From: JAVZJR01 sp037447235
GTDB lineage: Archaea; Micrarchaeota; Micrarchaeia; Anstonellales; Bilamarchaeaceae
NCBI GenBank assembly: GCA_037447235.1
Contig: JBBIHC010000006.1
Location: 1-36,691, forward strand
DNA: 36,691 nt
Direction: 5' to 3'
This document shows, piece after piece, positions 17,829 through 25,901 of the stretch. Position 1 is the first letter of the stretch. Every line of letters begins with the position of its first letter. Below the pieces are notes generated by a model, which did not search any database, had not been told where the DNA came from, and was given only the letters and a program-made list of their open reading frames with translations. The position numbers were made by a program, and so were the translations under genes.

Positions 17829-19037
17829 TTATCTGCTTTTATATCTCAGGAACGCGCCTACGCCTGTGAAACCGTGAAGAAACTGTGCGCCTTCAGAAGT
17901 GTTCACCGAGATTATCTCAACCGGTATCTCCCTTTCGCGCGCGAGCGCCTCAAGGTCATCAAGAAGGTCTTTTGCTTCTACCAGCCTGGCTTCGCCGCCG
18001 CAGCTGCATTTTATCCCGTCTTCGGCTTCTTTCACGGTCAGCCGTATTTCTTTTCCGCAGCTTCCGCATTTATACAGTGCTGTCTTGTAATCCAGCCCTT
18101 CTGAAAGCAGGACCCTTTCCGCCTGCTTCGTCTCTATCGCCTGCCGCACTTCCCTTTCGCCGTATGTCGCAAGCCCGTCGCTTACTGCTTCCTTTATGAA
18201 CTGGGTTACGAGATTTTTCTCGCGTATCGCTTCCTGCTCAGCAAGCAGCTGCCCGCTTTTCGCGATTATCTCCTGTATTCCGTATTCGTCCGTGTAGCCA
18301 GTGTCAACCACTCCGAGCACTTTTATCTGGTAATTGAAGGGCTTTTCCCTGAGGAAGTTCTCCTTTACCGGGCCGGGCCCGCCGACAATAACGCCCTTCA
18401 CCCTTCCGAGGAAATACAGGTCCACCTTTTCACCAACGTGCTTGTAATAATACTCTATGCTCTCCTCGCGCAGGCGCTCAAATCTTCTTGCGCTTTGCCC
18501 GCCTTTTCTTACCTTTGCGTGCGCAAGCGAAGTTATCTTGTCCACTATCTTGACTTCCGTCCCCTTTACGATTGCCAGCGTCGCTTCCCTGCCGTCAATC
18601 GCGATGACTCCGTACTCGTCCTTGCTCCCAAGCATTCTTTCAAGCGGCTCAAGAAAAAAACGGCTGTCGCATCTGTAAATGCCGACCTTGAGCGCTTCCG
18701 GCGGCTCTAGGGAAAACAGTTGTATGTCGACCTTTGCGGGGTTGTCCGATACGTTGCCGGCGAATACCGCAAGGCCGTTTGGCGGCGCCTGCCTGAAAAT
18801 CTTCAGATGCCCGATTATCCTTTCAAGCGCGCCTATCACATTTGTTCTCGTGGTTTTTGACTTTATGTTGCCCGCCTGGCTCATCTCCTGCCGCAGCTTG
18901 TTTCCCATCTCGTGGACCGGCGAGCCGGCAGGGATGTAGACTGAAATAAGCTCCGTGCCGCTGCCTGAATAAGAGGAAAGCTGTTTTATCCATTTTTTAA
19001 GCTGGTATGCCTTCTCGCTTGTTGTTCCGCTGCCCAA
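17829..19037 (-). CDS. prf1: Peptide chain release factor aRF1
   Basis: aRF1 recognises all three stop codons in the ribosomal A site and triggers peptide release. The 402-aa product has the decoding motif NIKS at 57-60, the YxCxxxF element (YRCDSRF, 121-127), the catalytic GGQ at 179-181 in the middle domain, and a C-terminal domain with a zinc-ribbon-like set (CGSCGK and CSCGG). The only plausible start is TTG at 19037: the next in-frame Met is residue 44, and a GGTG lies 5 nt before the TTG. It follows the carbonic anhydrase gene by 10 nt on the same strand, so the two are probably cotranscribed. Confidence 0.97.
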   Translation of the reverse strand: MGSGTTSEKAYQLKKWIKQLSSYSGSGTELISVYIPAGSPVHEMGNKLRQEMSQAGNIKSKTTRTNVIGALERIIGHLKIFRQAPPNGLAVFAGNVSDNPAKVDIQLFSLEPPEALKVGIYRCDSRFFLEPLERMLGSKDEYGVIAIDGREATLAIVKGTEVKIVDKITSLAHAKVRKGGQSARRFERLREESIEYYYKHVGEKVDLYFLGRVKGVIVGGPGPVKENFLREKPFNYQIKVLGVVDTGYTDEYGIQEIIAKSGQLLAEQEAIREKNLVTQFIKEAVSDGLATYGEREVRQAIETKQAERVLLSEGLDYKTALYKCGSCGKEIRLTVKEAEDGIKCSCGGEARLVEAKDLLDDLEALAREREIPVEIISVNTSEGAQFLHGFTGVGAFLRYKSR

Positions 19038-19047
19038 TCAAACACCA

Positions 19048-19596
19048 TTAAAGCAATTCAACGCGTCCGTCGTCAAAATGATATTTCATCCACACGATTT
19101 GCAGCTTCTTTTTATCCGCCAGCTCCTTCACAATCGCGCTTTTTTTCATTATCTTGTTTGCCAGTTCCCTTGCGTTTTCCACTACCGCTTCTTCAACATT
19201 GCTGCTTTTCGTGTTTTCTTTTATCTCATTCACGACGTCTTTTATGTGGCCTTCGCAATGGCCTCCGCTGCACGCCGCGGTGACGGCGCCGCATTTTTCA
19301 TGGCCAAGGATCACGAGAAGCGGCGTCTGGAGATGCCCAACCGCGTACTCTATGCTCCCCAAAGCCACCTTGTCTATTACATTCCCGGCCGTTCTGACCA
19401 CAAACAACTCGCCGAGATTTCTGTTGAATATGAATTCAGGGACTACCCGCGAGTCGCTGCAGGAGAGGATTGTTGCGAACGGCTTCTGGCCGTTTTTCGT
19501 CTCCTCCCGCGCTTTTTTCACATCAAAACACACCTTTCCGTTCATATACTCCTTGTTTCCCTTCAATAACTCCTGCAATGCCTGCTGTGCGTTCAT
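19048..19596 (-). CDS. can: Beta-class carbonic anhydrase
   Basis: This cytosolic zinc enzyme interconverts CO2 and bicarbonate (182 aa from this start; an ATG at 19602 adds two residues). Zinc ligands and the catalytic dyad are visible. In numbering from the longer start these are C48 and the D50/R52 pair in CSDSR, and H101 and C104 in GHEKCGA. The N-terminus ALQELLKGNKEYMNGK and the GELFVVRTAGNV strand are typical of beta enzymes. GGAGG lies 9 nt before the ATG at 19596 but only 3 nt before that at 19602, favouring the inner start. It leads a likely two-gene operon with prf1 and is divergent from the prenyl synthase gene. Confidence 0.94.
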   Translation of the reverse strand: MNAQQALQELLKGNKEYMNGKVCFDVKKAREETKNGQKPFATILSCSDSRVVPEFIFNRNLGELFVVRTAGNVIDKVALGSIEYAVGHLQTPLLVILGHEKCGAVTAACSGGHCEGHIKDVVNEIKENTKSSNVEEAVVENARELANKIMKKSAIVKELADKKKLQIVWMKYHFDDGRVELL

Positions 19597-19637
19597 CTTC
19601 ATCTGCCTCCTGTCAAATTATGTTGTGTTTAGTAGGA

Positions 19638-19650
19638 TTTTTAATAATTA
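19638..19650. promoter_or_regulatory. AT-rich TATA region between can and the prenyl synthase gene
   Basis: The sequence around tttttaataatta (19639-19651) is centred about 24-26 nt before the ATG at 19668, which fits a leaderless prenyl synthase transcript. Its reverse complement, taattattaaaaa, could also serve the can-prf1 operon on the minus strand, with a leader of about 20 nt carrying the GGAGG site. Confidence 0.45.
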
Positions 19651-19667
19651 TCGGACAGATTCACCTT

Positions 19668-20657
19668 ATGCGTTTTTACGAATTGTGCGGAAGCGAGCTG
19701 AAGTCAGTTGAGGCCATGATGGAAGCCCTCCTGGCCGGGCGGGAGAAAAAGGTCTTCGGCATCCTGCCGGACTTCATAAAAAGAGGCGGAAAAAGGATAA
19801 GGCCAGTCCTGCTGTTTCTTTCCTTCTTCGCTTTTGGCGGCAGGAAAAAAGAAGAATTGGTGAAGCTGGCCGCGTTCATAGAGCTTTTCCACAACTTCAC
19901 GCTCATTCATGACGACATAGAGGACAACTCAAAATTCCGCAGGGGAGTGCCGACCCTGCACATAACCCACGGCGTGCCCATGGCTTTGAACAGCGGAGAC
20001 GCCCTCTACACGCTTATATGGAAGGAGCTTGCAGAAAGCGGATTTGCGTGCAGGGACGAGGCGGTAATATTGCGCCTTTGCTCCAACGCCTTTCTGGAGG
20101 TGGTTGAGGGTCAGGGCATAGAGATATTCTGGGAAAGAGAGAGTGTTTTTGACATACGGGAGAACGATTACTACGAAATGATAAACAAAAAAACCGCCGC
20201 GCTCATCGCCCTGTCCTGCCAGCTCGGCGCCCATCTTGCAAAAGCCCCCGTTGAGGAGCAAAAGGCGGCGGCAAGGTACGGCAGGAATATCGGAATCGCA
20301 TTCCAGATATGGGACGATGTTCTTAACCTGACTGCGGACTTTGGCAAGTACAAGAAGGAAATAGGCGGGGACATAACCGAGGGCAAGAGGTCGCTGTGCG
20401 TCATCAAGACGCTGGAAGCCGCGCCTCCTGCCGACAGAAAAAGACTTATGGAGCTGCTGTCAAGGCATACTGACAAAAAAGAGGAAATTGAAGAGGCAAT
20501 CTCGCTTATGAAAAAACACAGGGCCATAGAATATTCGGCAGAGAAGACAAGGCAGCTGGTTGAGGAGGCAAAGAAAGCAATCGCTTTCCTGAAGCCCTCG
20601 CCGTACAAGGATGCCTTGCTTGAAATTGCCGATTATGTTTTCAAAAGGGAAGAATAG
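19668..20657 (+). CDS. Trans-polyprenyl diphosphate synthase (geranylgeranyl diphosphate synthase type)
   Basis: This enzyme builds C15-C20 or longer isoprenyl diphosphates from IPP and allylic primers, the precursors of archaeal ether-lipid chains. The 329-aa product shows GGKRIRPVLLF, the first aspartate-rich motif DDIED (in LIHDDIEDNSKFRRG), GDALYT, and the second motif DDVLN followed by GKYKKEIGGDITEGKRSL. The second motif has Asn instead of the last Asp of DDxxD, a variant also seen in eukaryotic GGPP synthases. The open frame extends back to 19470, but that part lies over the divergent can gene. ATG 19668 fits the family N-terminus and the upstream TATA box. Chain length cannot be read with certainty. 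Confidence 0.92.
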   Translation: MRFYELCGSELKSVEAMMEALLAGREKKVFGILPDFIKRGGKRIRPVLLFLSFFAFGGRKKEELVKLAAFIELFHNFTLIHDDIEDNSKFRRGVPTLHITHGVPMALNSGDALYTLIWKELAESGFACRDEAVILRLCSNAFLEVVEGQGIEIFWERESVFDIRENDYYEMINKKTAALIALSCQLGAHLAKAPVEEQKAAARYGRNIGIAFQIWDDVLNLTADFGKYKKEIGGDITEGKRSLCVIKTLEAAPPADRKRLMELLSRHTDKKEEIEEAISLMKKHRAIEYSAEKTRQLVEEAKKAIAFLKPSPYKDALLEIADYVFKREE

Positions 20658-20685
20658 GGCTGTTTCGCGGAGAGGCATAGGCATT

Positions 20686-20693
20686 TTTATAAA
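20686..20693 (+). promoter_or_regulatory. TATA box of the THEP1-like gene
   Basis: tttataaa (20686-20693), within a longer T/A-rich run, predicts a start site near 20716. That leaves a short leader of about 20 nt containing AGGG (20727-20730), 6 nt before the ATG at 20737. Confidence 0.45.
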
Positions 20694-20736
20694 TTTTGTT
20701 TCATATCCCTAAGTGTAAATTTTTTCAGGGATGCCT

Positions 20737-21504
20737 ATGCCAAGAAACATTTTTATAACCGGGCTGCCGAAAAGCGGGAAGACCACCCTTCTCCAGAAGC
20801 TTGTGGACGAGTTAAAGAAAAGGGGCAGGAAGGTCGGGGGTTTTATCACGCCTGCCAGGATAGAGCACGGCACCCGCGAAGGTTTTTATATCGAGGACAT
20901 CGAAACCGGCAGAACAGCGCAGCTCGCCTCGCTTTCAGGCGGCGGGCCGAAGGTCAGCAAATACGCCGTCAGGATAAAGGAGTTTGAAAGCGTGGCATTG
21001 CCCGCGATGAGCAAAGTTGACAGGTATGACGTTTTTGTGCTTGACGAGATAGGCAGGATGGAGATGAAGAGCAGGAAATTCGTTGAATTTCTTGAGAAGG
21101 TCTTTGAATCAAAGACCCTCCTCATCGCCTCCATTTCCGAGGATTACGCGCCAATTTACGGATTTCAGGGAGAAATAATACTGCTGACGCCGACAAACCG
21201 CGAAGGGGTCTATCTTGAGCTCCTGCGCAAGGCGCTTGAGACGCCTGTTGAGCGGATTAAAAAGGCAGAAATCGTGGGCGCCGAGGGCCCGGTGGCTGCA
21301 GGGCGGAAAAAGAAGGGCATTCTGCTAAAAAGGCTGCTAAAAAGGGGCGGGCAGAAGGCAGGAAGGGAAAAGAAAGCGCAGAAAAGGAAGGGCGAAAGGA
21401 AAAAAGAGGAAAAGGCAGCCGGCGGCGAGAAAAAAGAAACGCCTCAAAAAGCCGTGGAAAAAAAGAGCATTTTCAGAAAGATAAGCGATCTCTTAGGATT
21501 TTGA
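20737..21504 (+). CDS. THEP1-type nucleoside-triphosphatase with long basic C-terminal tail
   Basis: This P-loop NTPase is of the THEP1/archaeal nucleoside-triphosphatase family, which hydrolyses NTPs; the cellular role is unclear. Walker A GLPKSGKT is at 9-16 of this 255-aa product and the family Walker B region, VFVLDEIGRMEM, is at about 101-112. VGGFITPARIEHGTREGFYIEDI is also typical. The usual domain ends near residue 175. Here about 75 further residues follow, mostly Lys/Arg/Glu/Gln and probably disordered, ending in a short amphipathic helix (KSIFRKISDLLGF). ATG 20731 is an alternative start. The last 12 nt overlap the convergent coiled-coil gene. Confidence 0.88.
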   Translation: MPRNIFITGLPKSGKTTLLQKLVDELKKRGRKVGGFITPARIEHGTREGFYIEDIETGRTAQLASLSGGGPKVSKYAVRIKEFESVALPAMSKVDRYDVFVLDEIGRMEMKSRKFVEFLEKVFESKTLLIASISEDYAPIYGFQGEIILLTPTNREGVYLELLRKALETPVERIKKAEIVGAEGPVAAGRKKKGILLKRLLKRGGQKAGREKKAQKRKGERKKEEKAAGGEKKETPQKAVEKKSIFRKISDLLGF

Positions 21505-23217
21505 TTTTTCTTCGCTCCACAGTTTCTCTATCAGTTTTTTGAGTTCTTCGCGCTTTTTTGCGAATTCCTCCTCCTCGTTCCTGGTGAGCTTCAGCTGCTG
21601 GGATAGGTATTCTTCTTCCCCAGCCTTTTCGGCTTCCGCTGCCTTGGTTTCGGCTGCCGAAGCGCCGCTACGCAGCTCTATTATTTTTGCCTGATTTGAC
21701 AGCAGGATTACCCTCTTGTTAAGCTTGTCCGCCCTTTCGGCAAGCTCCTCGAAAGCAGCCCTTATGTCTTCCATGATTTTTTTCTTTTCTTTTATCTCAT
21801 TCGCAAGTTTTGCCATCTCCTCAATATTCTTCCTGTCGGCTTTTGCCACGCCTTTTTTCACCATTGCCTCGGCTTCTACCCGCTCTTTCTCCGCTAGTTT
21901 TCTTGCCTCCTCAAGTTGTTCCTTTATCTTGCCCAGCTCGTTTTGGTAGCTGCGGATTGCCGGCACTATCCTTTCCCGCACCTGCTGGAAAGTGAGATAC
22001 CTGCTCTTTTCTTCTTCAAGTTTGTCCGAGAGCTCAAACGTTTTCTCTTTGAGGTTTTCTATCTCTTTGTCAATCTTTTCAATCAATTCCCCGGCTTCGC
22101 CAGCCTTTACGCGGGTTCCCCCGGCAACCTCAACGATTTTTTTCAGCGCCGCCATCTTTTCTTCTATTTCCTTTTCCTTTTTGAGCAATCTTTCCTGTTC
22201 AGCGTGCAGTTTTTCCTGGCTCGGGAATCTCGACACTATGCCCTTGGCGACATTCAGCGAGTCGGCAAATCGTTCCATTGCGTCAACACTTTTCTTTACT
22301 TCCTCTTCGGTGGTTTTGACCTTGTCAAAAAGCGATTCGGCGTCTTCAGCCAGCGCAGCCAGCTCCTTTTGCAGCCTGGCGGTCATTTTTTCGTATGTTT
22401 TCAAAGAGCCCCCCACATCCTTGACGATCTCGCTTCCTTCCTTCAGCCCGATTAAATCCTCGCGCAGCGCGGCATTCCTGTTTTTTATTTCCCTGAAATC
22501 GCTTGCCATTTCATCGAATTTCCTTTTCAATTCTTGTGCGGAAGGCAGTTCCGTCTTTGCCGTCCCTTCCTCCCTAAGCGAGCGGCGTATTTCCTTGAGT
22601 TCGCTCATCATTCCGTATATCTCGTCCTGTTTTTTCTTTATGGCTGCCAGCGCCTTTTCGCTTTCCGCGCCTCCGGTAGCCTCTGCGAGCTCTTTCATCT
22701 TTTTTTCCATGTCCCTGAGCTCTGCGCTTATGCCATCCAGCCGGGACAGCGCGTCGCTTATCTTCCTGCCGCTCTCGGCTTTTATCTTCCCCAAGCCCTC
22801 GCCCGCAGCGATTATGGGAGCGATATTCTCCTCAATCTGCCCAAGCCTTCTGGCAAGTTTTGCGTATGCCTCGTCAAACGATTCCTTCATCTCCTGCACT
22901 TTTTTTATTTCCTCCGGCAGCGCGGTTTTCGTCTTTTCTATTTCCTCCAGAAGCCTTGTCTTTTCAACCTGGAACTTCTCTTTTTCCTCTTTTACCTGCT
23001 CTTCGGTGGGCTCCACCCAGATGAGATAGACCTTTGCCAGCCTGTACTCTACCCTGATTATCCCCTCCTCTTCAAGAACGCGGGCCCAGTCCTCAAGAGT
23101 GTCCGCATCTATGTTGAGCAGGGAAGCGCACTCGTTGAGTTCAATTTTTTTGTTTTGTTTTACCAGCTTGACCAGGGCGTCAACGCCAGTGGTAATAAGC
23201 AAGTCGTCGAACTCCAT
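21493..23217 (-). CDS. Winged-helix plus long coiled-coil protein, unknown function
   Basis: This 574-aa protein has a small N-terminal domain (about 1-68) that looks like a winged helix-turn-helix: LNECASLLNIDADTLEDWARVLEEEGIIRVEYRLAKVYLIWVEP resembles a recognition helix and wing. Almost continuous charged coiled coil follows from about 70 to the end, broken near residues 140-150, 215-225 and 385-400. No membrane segment or signal peptide is visible, so a cytosolic filament-, tether- or SMC-like scaffold is plausible. I do not recognise a named family. The ATG at 23217 lies 26.5 nt from the centre of a palindromic TATA box shared with the divergent membrane-protein gene, suggesting common control. 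The 3' end overlaps the THEP1-like gene by 12 nt. Confidence 0.8.
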   Translation of the reverse strand: MEFDDLLITTGVDALVKLVKQNKKIELNECASLLNIDADTLEDWARVLEEEGIIRVEYRLAKVYLIWVEPTEEQVKEEKEKFQVEKTRLLEEIEKTKTALPEEIKKVQEMKESFDEAYAKLARRLGQIEENIAPIIAAGEGLGKIKAESGRKISDALSRLDGISAELRDMEKKMKELAEATGGAESEKALAAIKKKQDEIYGMMSELKEIRRSLREEGTAKTELPSAQELKRKFDEMASDFREIKNRNAALREDLIGLKEGSEIVKDVGGSLKTYEKMTARLQKELAALAEDAESLFDKVKTTEEEVKKSVDAMERFADSLNVAKGIVSRFPSQEKLHAEQERLLKKEKEIEEKMAALKKIVEVAGGTRVKAGEAGELIEKIDKEIENLKEKTFELSDKLEEEKSRYLTFQQVRERIVPAIRSYQNELGKIKEQLEEARKLAEKERVEAEAMVKKGVAKADRKNIEEMAKLANEIKEKKKIMEDIRAAFEELAERADKLNKRVILLSNQAKIIELRSGASAAETKAAEAEKAGEEEYLSQQLKLTRNEEEEFAKKREELKKLIEKLWSEEKSKS

Positions 23218-23239
23218 GCTTGAATATTAAAAACATAAG

Positions 23240-23247
23240 ATTTAAAT
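23240..23247. promoter_or_regulatory. Symmetric palindromic TATA box shared by two divergent leaderless genes
   Basis: atttaaat is a perfect palindrome centred at 23243.5. The start codon of the coiled-coil gene (first base 23217, minus strand) and that of the membrane-protein gene (first base 23270, plus strand) each lie exactly 26.5 nt from this centre. This is the expected TATA-to-start distance for leaderless mRNAs in both directions. No other good TATA candidate is visible in this 52-nt gap. Confidence 0.55.
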
Positions 23248-23269
23248 AGTAATTTAGCAATAAACACTC

Positions 23270-25369
23270 ATGCGCCCCATTGTTTTATGCACGTTCTGGC
23301 TATTGGTGTTTTTCGGATTCGCGTTTTCCTTTTCGGCAGGCGATTATCTTTACGCAGGCGAGGAAAACGTGAGCGTGAGCTATGCCAATTTCTCTATTGA
23401 CGGAAGCAGTTATTCCGTTGTTTCAGTAAACGGCTCCGAGACCTTCCTTTTGAAGGACGGGGAGATTGTGCGGGAGCCGGAAGCAATCCGCGAAACGCTT
23501 AGGGCGTATTACATCAAGCAGTATTATCCTTCAGAAAGCGAGCTTTCTGAACTCCGTTCGCTGGTTGAGGCGTACAACAACAGCAGGAACGACGGCTACG
23601 GGATTTTCAAGAACCAGGAGGAATACTCCTGCAGGCAGGCGATATTCACGGACAGGAGGATAGATGTGGTATTGAGCAACAAGACGCACGAAAAGCTGTG
23701 GTGCCACGATGACGAAACCTGCGAGATAAACGCCAAACTGCTTTATTCTTTCGGCTACGAGGTTTTCCACTGGTCCAGCTACACGATTCTGATACAGCCC
23801 ATCAAGGATTTTTCGTTTTCAAGCTACGGCACAGAAGAGATATTGTCCAATTTCGCATACAAGCTTGACAATATGGACGAGAATACGGTTGCCGCGACGC
23901 TGGCTTATATGAGGGATTCCATCCCTGTCCTGAAAAATTACGCGGACAAGATGGAGTCAAGCGTTTTCCGCTATCCAAGAATGAATGACAGCGCTGACAA
24001 GCAGGCCTGCAAGAATGTCTGCTATGCCATCTGCCCGCCGATGGACATCGACCAGGAAGGCAGCCTGATGAGGCTGGAGACAAGGGTGGAAGCTCTTTAC
24101 GCAAAGATAGAGCCGCTCGCGAAGCTTGACGAAACGGTTGCGACGCTGACAAACAACACCAGAGAGCGGTTAAGCTTCTATGAAAACAAAATAACCGGCA
24201 CGAGATATGATGCGCTGTTTTCCCCGCTGGAGGAAAAGGGAATCGCCGCAGAGGAGAAAGCGAAAGAGGCATATCTGCACATCGCCAGCGTAAGCCTGGG
24301 CATGAAAACCGAAGAAGCCCAGGAATTGCGCGCCAGCATAAGGGAAAGGATAGAAAACGCAAACTTCACCAGCCTTGACGAGGACATTCCGGCGTATGAA
24401 CAGCTGATCGCGGAGCTGGAGGGCAAGACCGCGGAAGTGCAGGGGATATATGACGACCTTGTCGCCGCTAAAAAGGCGACTACAACCGTGCTTCTTGACC
24501 TGGGCAGCAGGGACCTTGGCGCGGACGATGAGAAAAAATACGATGGCCTGAAATCCAGGCTTGCCTCGCTTGACGAGTTGCTTGTGCCGGGCCTGGCGCC
24601 TGACAAGGCAACCGAGTTGAAGCAGGAATACGTGGCGCTTGCGGACGAGGCCCTGGAATTGCGCGATTCAATAAAGGCGAATCCGGCATCCGTAACCACC
24701 TCTCCTTTGCGCACCATGGCAACAAAGACGACAGAGTGGTTGTCAGAAACGGCAAAGACAACCTCAATCTCGGACAGTTATTCAATACTGGAAAACAAGT
24801 CCGTTTTCTTCGGGGGCTTTGCCGCGCTTATGTTTGCCTCTTTTTCATCCATCCTGTTAATGCTTTTCCTTACAACGCTCAGGTTCAGGCGCTCAAGGAG
24901 ATTTGTTTATGCATCCGGCGCGATATTTGTCCTGCTTGTGCTTGCGGCAGCGGTGGCGTCATCCTTCCTGTTCTTTTTCATGAACGACACCTCAACTGAC
25001 GCGACGCTTGACGAGTTTTTGAATGATTTGAGCACGAAAGACACGGTTGCCGTGGTGGTTGACACGCAGCTTGCGACAGCTTCGGAGGAAAAGGAAATGA
25101 AAAACTGCGCGTCTGCGATAGCGGAAGTCCTGAGCGGGCAGAACAAGACCGCGGACATTTTCATTCAGACGGGCGATGCTTCGATAGAAGATGCCAGGGG
25201 AAGCCCGGCGGATTACTCTTCGCTGGACTCTTACGGCGCGGTCATCTTCCTTCTTCCGGCGCCTGAAATTGAAAAACCGAAGTTCTCGACAATATTCCAT
25301 ACATCCGCGACCATTAAAAGCACGGAAGACTATTACGAGCTGTGCTCGATAGCCGAAATGCTTAAATAA
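23270..25369 (+). CDS. Large surface membrane protein with paralogous C-terminal domain, unknown function
   Basis: This 699-aa protein begins with a signal peptide (about 1-22, MRPIVLCTFWLLVFFGFAFS). A long, probably extracellular region follows (about 23-510) with many Asn-x-Ser/Thr sequons and clustered cysteines (SCRQ, WCHDDETCEIN, CKNVCYAIC), and then helical coiled-coil stretches (about 265-480). Two membrane helices (about 511-537 and 545-571) are joined by a basic loop (RFRRSRR), which places the loop inside. The C-terminal domain (about 575-699) would be outside. It resembles the next gene's soluble domain, including two aligned cysteines (C613, C692). The start fits the shared TATA box. 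I do not recognise a named family. Confidence 0.8.
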   Translation: MRPIVLCTFWLLVFFGFAFSFSAGDYLYAGEENVSVSYANFSIDGSSYSVVSVNGSETFLLKDGEIVREPEAIRETLRAYYIKQYYPSESELSELRSLVEAYNNSRNDGYGIFKNQEEYSCRQAIFTDRRIDVVLSNKTHEKLWCHDDETCEINAKLLYSFGYEVFHWSSYTILIQPIKDFSFSSYGTEEILSNFAYKLDNMDENTVAATLAYMRDSIPVLKNYADKMESSVFRYPRMNDSADKQACKNVCYAICPPMDIDQEGSLMRLETRVEALYAKIEPLAKLDETVATLTNNTRERLSFYENKITGTRYDALFSPLEEKGIAAEEKAKEAYLHIASVSLGMKTEEAQELRASIRERIENANFTSLDEDIPAYEQLIAELEGKTAEVQGIYDDLVAAKKATTTVLLDLGSRDLGADDEKKYDGLKSRLASLDELLVPGLAPDKATELKQEYVALADEALELRDSIKANPASVTTSPLRTMATKTTEWLSETAKTTSISDSYSILENKSVFFGGFAALMFASFSSILLMLFLTTLRFRRSRRFVYASGAIFVLLVLAAAVASSFLFFFMNDTSTDATLDEFLNDLSTKDTVAVVVDTQLATASEEKEMKNCASAIAEVLSGQNKTADIFIQTGDASIEDARGSPADYSSLDSYGAVIFLLPAPEIEKPKFSTIFHTSATIKSTEDYYELCSIAEMLK

Positions 25370-25383
25370 CCGCGGTTGGTTTT

Positions 25384-25890
25384 ATGAACGAGAACAGAAC
25401 GATGCTATTTATTGTGCTGGCGATAATCATAATCGGCGCCGGCATTCTCTACATCCTGGATTTGCGGGCCGCGAAAGCTGCAGAGAGCCAGGTTGAATTT
25501 GACAAGGGGAACAGGATAAATAAGGAAACCTTTCTTGCGCTTCTGGCTGAAAAAAAGCCGGTCTACATAGTCATGGACGCAAGGAATGTCAGCGACAACT
25601 ACACCAAAAGAAACATCTTCCAGTGCGGCGTTGATTTTGCCGGCAGCAGCGGGCTTGTAGGCAGGGAGGTTTACATAGTGGCGATGGAAGACGCTGGCTG
25701 CGTGCTGGCTTCGCCGTCCAGGGCGATAAACAGGACGGCAACGAATTCCGAATGCATAAAAATGCTTAACAGCGGGGGCATAGCGGTTTATTCGCACGCA
25801 GGCAACGACACTCTTTATTACTCAAGGGCGGCAATGGTCGGCGTGGGGGACACCTATGTCCTCGGGAGCTGCAGCATCGGCCAAAAGTGA
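25384..25890 (+). CDS. Single-pass membrane-anchored protein related to the C-terminus of the preceding gene
   Basis: This 168-aa protein has one N-terminal membrane helix (about 8-26) and a soluble domain likely outside the cell. Its cysteines are C81, C106, C124 and C163. The domain pattern is a beta strand (PVYIVMDARN), a cysteine-bearing helix (RNIFQCGVDF), a second strand (REVYIVAMED), another strand (GGIAVYSHAG) and a final cysteine (GSCSIGQ). This parallels the preceding protein's C-terminus in order and cysteine placement. It starts 14 nt after that gene with ggttgg upstream of the ATG, so the two are an operon. Its stop overlaps the GTG that opens the thymidylate kinase frame. Function is unknown; disulfide bonding is inference. 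Confidence 0.78.
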   Translation: MNENRTMLFIVLAIIIIGAGILYILDLRAAKAAESQVEFDKGNRINKETFLALLAEKKPVYIVMDARNVSDNYTKRNIFQCGVDFAGSSGLVGREVYIVAMEDAGCVLASPSRAINRTATNSECIKMLNSGGIAVYSHAGNDTLYYSRAAMVGVGDTYVLGSCSIGQK

Positions 25891-25901
25891 GCGTGCACAA
25901 T

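Noticed and set aside
19470..19667. 66-residue N-terminal extension of the prenyl synthase frame
   Set aside because: It runs over the divergent carbonic anhydrase gene and its promoter, reads as low-complexity Ser/Pro/Phe, and the family N-terminus fits the ATG at 19668.
21716..23223. Long plus-strand frames, including one of 345 codons, opposite the coiled-coil gene
   Set aside because: They are Ser/Phe/Leu-rich mirror translations of Glu/Lys-rich coiled-coil codons, with no independent start signals.
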